This document shows, piece by piece, positions 61,967 through 64,000 of a stretch of DNA of 64,000 nucleotides. The stretch's first letter is position 1; every line of letters starts with the position of its first letter. Under the pieces are notes generated by a model. It did not search any database. It was given only the letters and a program-made list of their open reading frames with translations, and was not told the origin of the DNA. This DNA comes from JAUWVG01 sp964633715. Lineage in GTDB: Bacteria > Acidobacteriota > Aminicenantia > Aminicenantales > Aminicenantaceae. A program made the position numbers and the translations under genes. The stretch covers positions 1-64,000 of the forward strand of contig CAZWHQ010000025.1 in the NCBI GenBank assembly GCA_964633715.1, read 5' to 3'.

Positions 61967-64000
61967 ATGATATTCAGTCGGCTCACTAAAAACTCAAGAG
62001 GAAGATTAATAAAATGTCTTAATTATCTTCTTTGGTTTATTTTTACATGCCTTATTTTCTTCTGGTTTAAAGACAACTACAGCGCCTTCAGGAGCTTCAA
62101 TGTTTCTCCCCTGATACCGCTTTTTCTTTTTGTTCTTTTCTTTTTATTCAAGTTGATCATTCAAACAAAGCAGAAAAGATTCATAAGACGGCCACGAGTA
62201 AAAGTCAATAAGGTTTTTGTTGCCATCGTTGGACTTCTTCTTTTGACAATAGGATTTCGAGTTCCCTTTCTCGTCCATAATTTTGGACTCTATACGAGCG
62301 ACCATGCTGTGTCTGCTTTAATGGCCAAACATATATCCAGCGGGGAAATTCCTCCCATCTATTACTACGGCCAGTTCTATTCGGGCTCAGTTTCTGAACA
62401 TTTTTTTGCCCTTATGATTTTCATTTTTGGATATTCAGTTTTTCTCGTTAAATTTTCAACCTTGCTGTTCTACCTCGCCTTTATTGTTGTGCAGTTTTTA
62501 TTGCTTAAGGAGATTTTTTCGTTTGAGTTTTCTTTTTTTGTGTCCCTTTTTTACTGTCTTCCCATAGGTCATCTGATATCTGTCAGTTTTTTTAACACAG
62601 CTCCCCTTTCCTTAATCCTTCTGCTCGGATCTCTTCTTTTGTATTTCACCTATCTCATAGCTTATAAAAACAGGACTGTCTTTATCCCCATCTTGGGTTT
62701 CCTGATGGGATTGTCTTTCTGGACGCATCAAATATCAATGGCTTTTATTTTGACGGTCTTGATTCTTTTTGTTTGGAGATTTCATCTCAACATCAAAAAA
62801 TACGTAACTCTTTTTATTTTTGCCCTTCTTGGCAGCCTTCCCTTTTGGATCCATGAAATTCTAGGAGGATTTGCTCTGGTAAAATTTCTTTTGCCAGGAG
62901 GAGATAAAATCCTCATGGGAGATAGGATTCAAAGAGCTATCCATTTTTTCCAGGGACTTCTGTTTCTCAAAGAAACTCCATTAAGTTATGTCTTTCTCTT
63001 TTTTATTGGTTTAGGATTTGTTGCATTCATCTATTTATCGTTCAAAAAGAGGACTCTTGTTGCTCAAAGCCTGTTTTCCATTTTTTTCTTTCTTTTCTTG
63101 CTCATCTATCTCTTCTCTGACTTCAGCGATATCGATGTGATAAGATATCTTTATCCCCTTTATTTTTGTTTACCCGTTCTCCTTCTCTCGATTTTTTCGT
63201 TTATTAAGTCAAGACTGAAATATCCAATTATTATTTTGCTATTTATTTCTTTTTTCTCTTTTGGCAATCTCAAAGAGCAGATAGAGGATATGGAGAAGAC
63301 CAAAATAGCTGACCGACAGTTACGGGAGGTTATCACCAGTATTGAGAAAACAGGGGAACTCTACTGGCGGGGTGAATATTGGAGTGCTTATCTGATAACT
63401 GCTTTATCGAAAGAGAAAATAATCGTCGACTCCTGGTCTCAGAACAGATACTTTCCTTACCGCTTGGATTATTTTAATCGTGGAGAAAACAATAATTTCC
63501 TATTTCTTAGAGGAGGAGATTCAAATGAGGCAAAAGTTGCAGATAGATTGATTCATCTCCTGAATACACTCGAAATTGGTTATAAGAGCAGGGAGATCGG
63601 AGAAGCTCTGCTTATCTATGACATAAAAAGCACTGTTTTTCCTCCTGTTCTTGACTTAAAATCCTCTGTGCCATCTCAACTTCCTGATTTTGAGTTGACC
63701 AATATTGAAAATTCAAATGATTACCTCAACCTCACTTTTAAAAACAAAAAACTGCTCAAAGGCCAACATTTAAGAGCTCAGGTTGAAATACCTGATTATG
63801 CCTCAGCCTATAGGGCTTTTTCTTGGAACACAGAAGAAATAGAAATCAAAATCCCATTTCCAGATAGAGAATCATTCAAAATTCGGTATTATTTAAAATA
63901 TATCGGATTAAACATCCCCTCAACAGAAAAGGAATCAGTCTATTCACTCCCGGAAGATGAGGCAAATATGAGGAGGAAAGACATTGTCTATTTATCTGGG
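61967..64000 (+). CDS. GT-C family membrane glycosyltransferase (ArnT/PMT-like), partial
   Basis: A reading frame from the ATG at 61967 runs off the right edge (about 678 residues seen). It has many hydrophobic segments. The first periplasmic loop contains the acidic motif YTSDHAVSALMAKHISSGE and then YYGQFYSGS, the pattern of dolichyl-phosphate-mannose/ArnT-like enzymes that use a lipid-linked sugar donor. A periplasmic C-terminal part begins near residue 435. The start codon is uncertain because it lies in the decayed Fur region and has a weak ribosome site. Confidence 0.75.
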   Translation, partial: MIFSRLTKNSRGRLIKCLNYLLWFIFTCLIFFWFKDNYSAFRSFNVSPLIPLFLFVLFFLFKLIIQTKQKRFIRRPRVKVNKVFVAIVGLLLLTIGFRVPFLVHNFGLYTSDHAVSALMAKHISSGEIPPIYYYGQFYSGSVSEHFFALMIFIFGYSVFLVKFSTLLFYLAFIVVQFLLLKEIFSFEFSFFVSLFYCLPIGHLISVSFFNTAPLSLILLLGSLLLYFTYLIAYKNRTVFIPILGFLMGLSFWTHQISMAFILTVLILFVWRFHLNIKKYVTLFIFALLGSLPFWIHEILGGFALVKFLLPGGDKILMGDRIQRAIHFFQGLLFLKETPLSYVFLFFIGLGFVAFIYLSFKKRTLVAQSLFSIFFFLFLLIYLFSDFSDIDVIRYLYPLYFCLPVLLLSIFSFIKSRLKYPIIILLFISFFSFGNLKEQIEDMEKTKIADRQLREVITSIEKTGELYWRGEYWSAYLITALSKEKIIVDSWSQNRYFPYRLDYFNRGENNNFLFLRGGDSNEAKVADRLIHLLNTLEIGYKSREIGEALLIYDIKSTVFPPVLDLKSSVPSQLPDFELTNIENSNDYLNLTFKNKKLLKGQHLRAQVEIPDYASAYRAFSWNTEEIEIKIPFPDRESFKIRYYLKYIGLNIPSTEKESVYSLPEDEANMRRKDIVYLSG

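Noticed and set aside
62014..62150. Minus-strand peptide frame with a plausible acidic/basic sequence (contains NIEAPEGAVVVF)
   Set aside because: It lies opposite the hydrophobic start of the glycosyltransferase, where antisense frames naturally look charged, and it has no start or ribosome site.
1..64000. CRISPR arrays, insertion sequences, phage genes, rRNA operons
   Set aside because: I looked for regularly spaced repeats, transposase or integrase motifs and rRNA signatures and saw none.

Overview
The window reads as chromosomal DNA of a Gram-negative, probably anaerobic bacterium with an AT-rich genome. An outer membrane is indicated by a TonB-dependent receptor, a small outer-membrane beta-barrel and a lipoprotein signal. 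Anaerobic metabolism is indicated by a tungsten-type aldehyde:ferredoxin oxidoreductase, several cysteine-rich iron-sulfur proteins of the heterodisulfide-reductase (CCG) type and DsrC. The combination resembles uncultured, amino-acid- and sugar-using lineages related to Acidobacteriota (for example Aminicenantes). That placement is an inference from gene content only. There are no rRNA genes, insertion sequences, phage genes or CRISPR arrays; one tRNA was found.

Region 1 (0.2-7.3 kb, minus strand) is a proteostasis operon: tRNA-Leu, tig, clpP, clpX, lon, then rho. Region 2 (7.4-11.8 kb) pairs an amino-acid dehydrogenase-like protein with a class III aminotransferase/aminomutase, next to a secreted protease-TPR fusion. 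Region 3 (11.9-13.9 kb, plus) holds two small membrane proteins and a lipid kinase.

Region 4 (14-26.4 kb, minus) is a long, tightly packed run: MEMO-like protein, hrcA, grpE, a dnaK lacking its lid, dnaJ, rsmE, a Ser/Thr kinase, ilvE, pilT, alaS, and finally a lytic transglycosylase. Region 5 (26.5-31 kb) has a two-gene saccharopine (lysine) pathway on minus and cysS plus a YraN protein on plus. Region 6 (31-37.4 kb, minus) starts with a TonB-dependent receptor, then a structured-looking leader, then a coupled operon of a TIGR04076-like protein, an Fe-S protein, aldehyde:ferredoxin oxidoreductase and a sodium-dependent amino-acid transporter.

Region 7 (37.6-43.4 kb) is mixed: folK, a squalene-cyclase-fold protein, small hypotheticals, a UlaG-like metallo-hydrolase, a NamZ-type muramidase and an OM barrel. 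Region 8 (43.5-47.3 kb) has a cysteine desulfurase convergent with a dsrC-dsrM-dsrK-like set that has no sulfite reductase beside it. Region 9 (47.4-54.4 kb, minus) is a sugar operon: a GH2 lipoprotein related to plant endo-beta-mannosidase, a GDP-mannose 3,5-epimerase-like enzyme and a bifunctional fucokinase/GDP-fucose pyrophosphorylase.

Region 10 (54.4-64 kb) has an ArsR-type regulator, a 1030-residue FAD/Fe-S/CCG oxidoreductase with a methionine-rich tail, a second class V desulfurase-like enzyme, an isoprenylcysteine-methyltransferase-like membrane protein, a DUF1847 protein, a decayed Fur-family gene and a GT-C glycosyltransferase that runs off the right edge.

A plausible joint picture is an organism that takes up amino acids and glycan sugars, ferments amino acids through saccharopine and aldehyde oxidation to ferredoxin, and handles thiol/disulfide electrons at the membrane through DsrC and CCG proteins.
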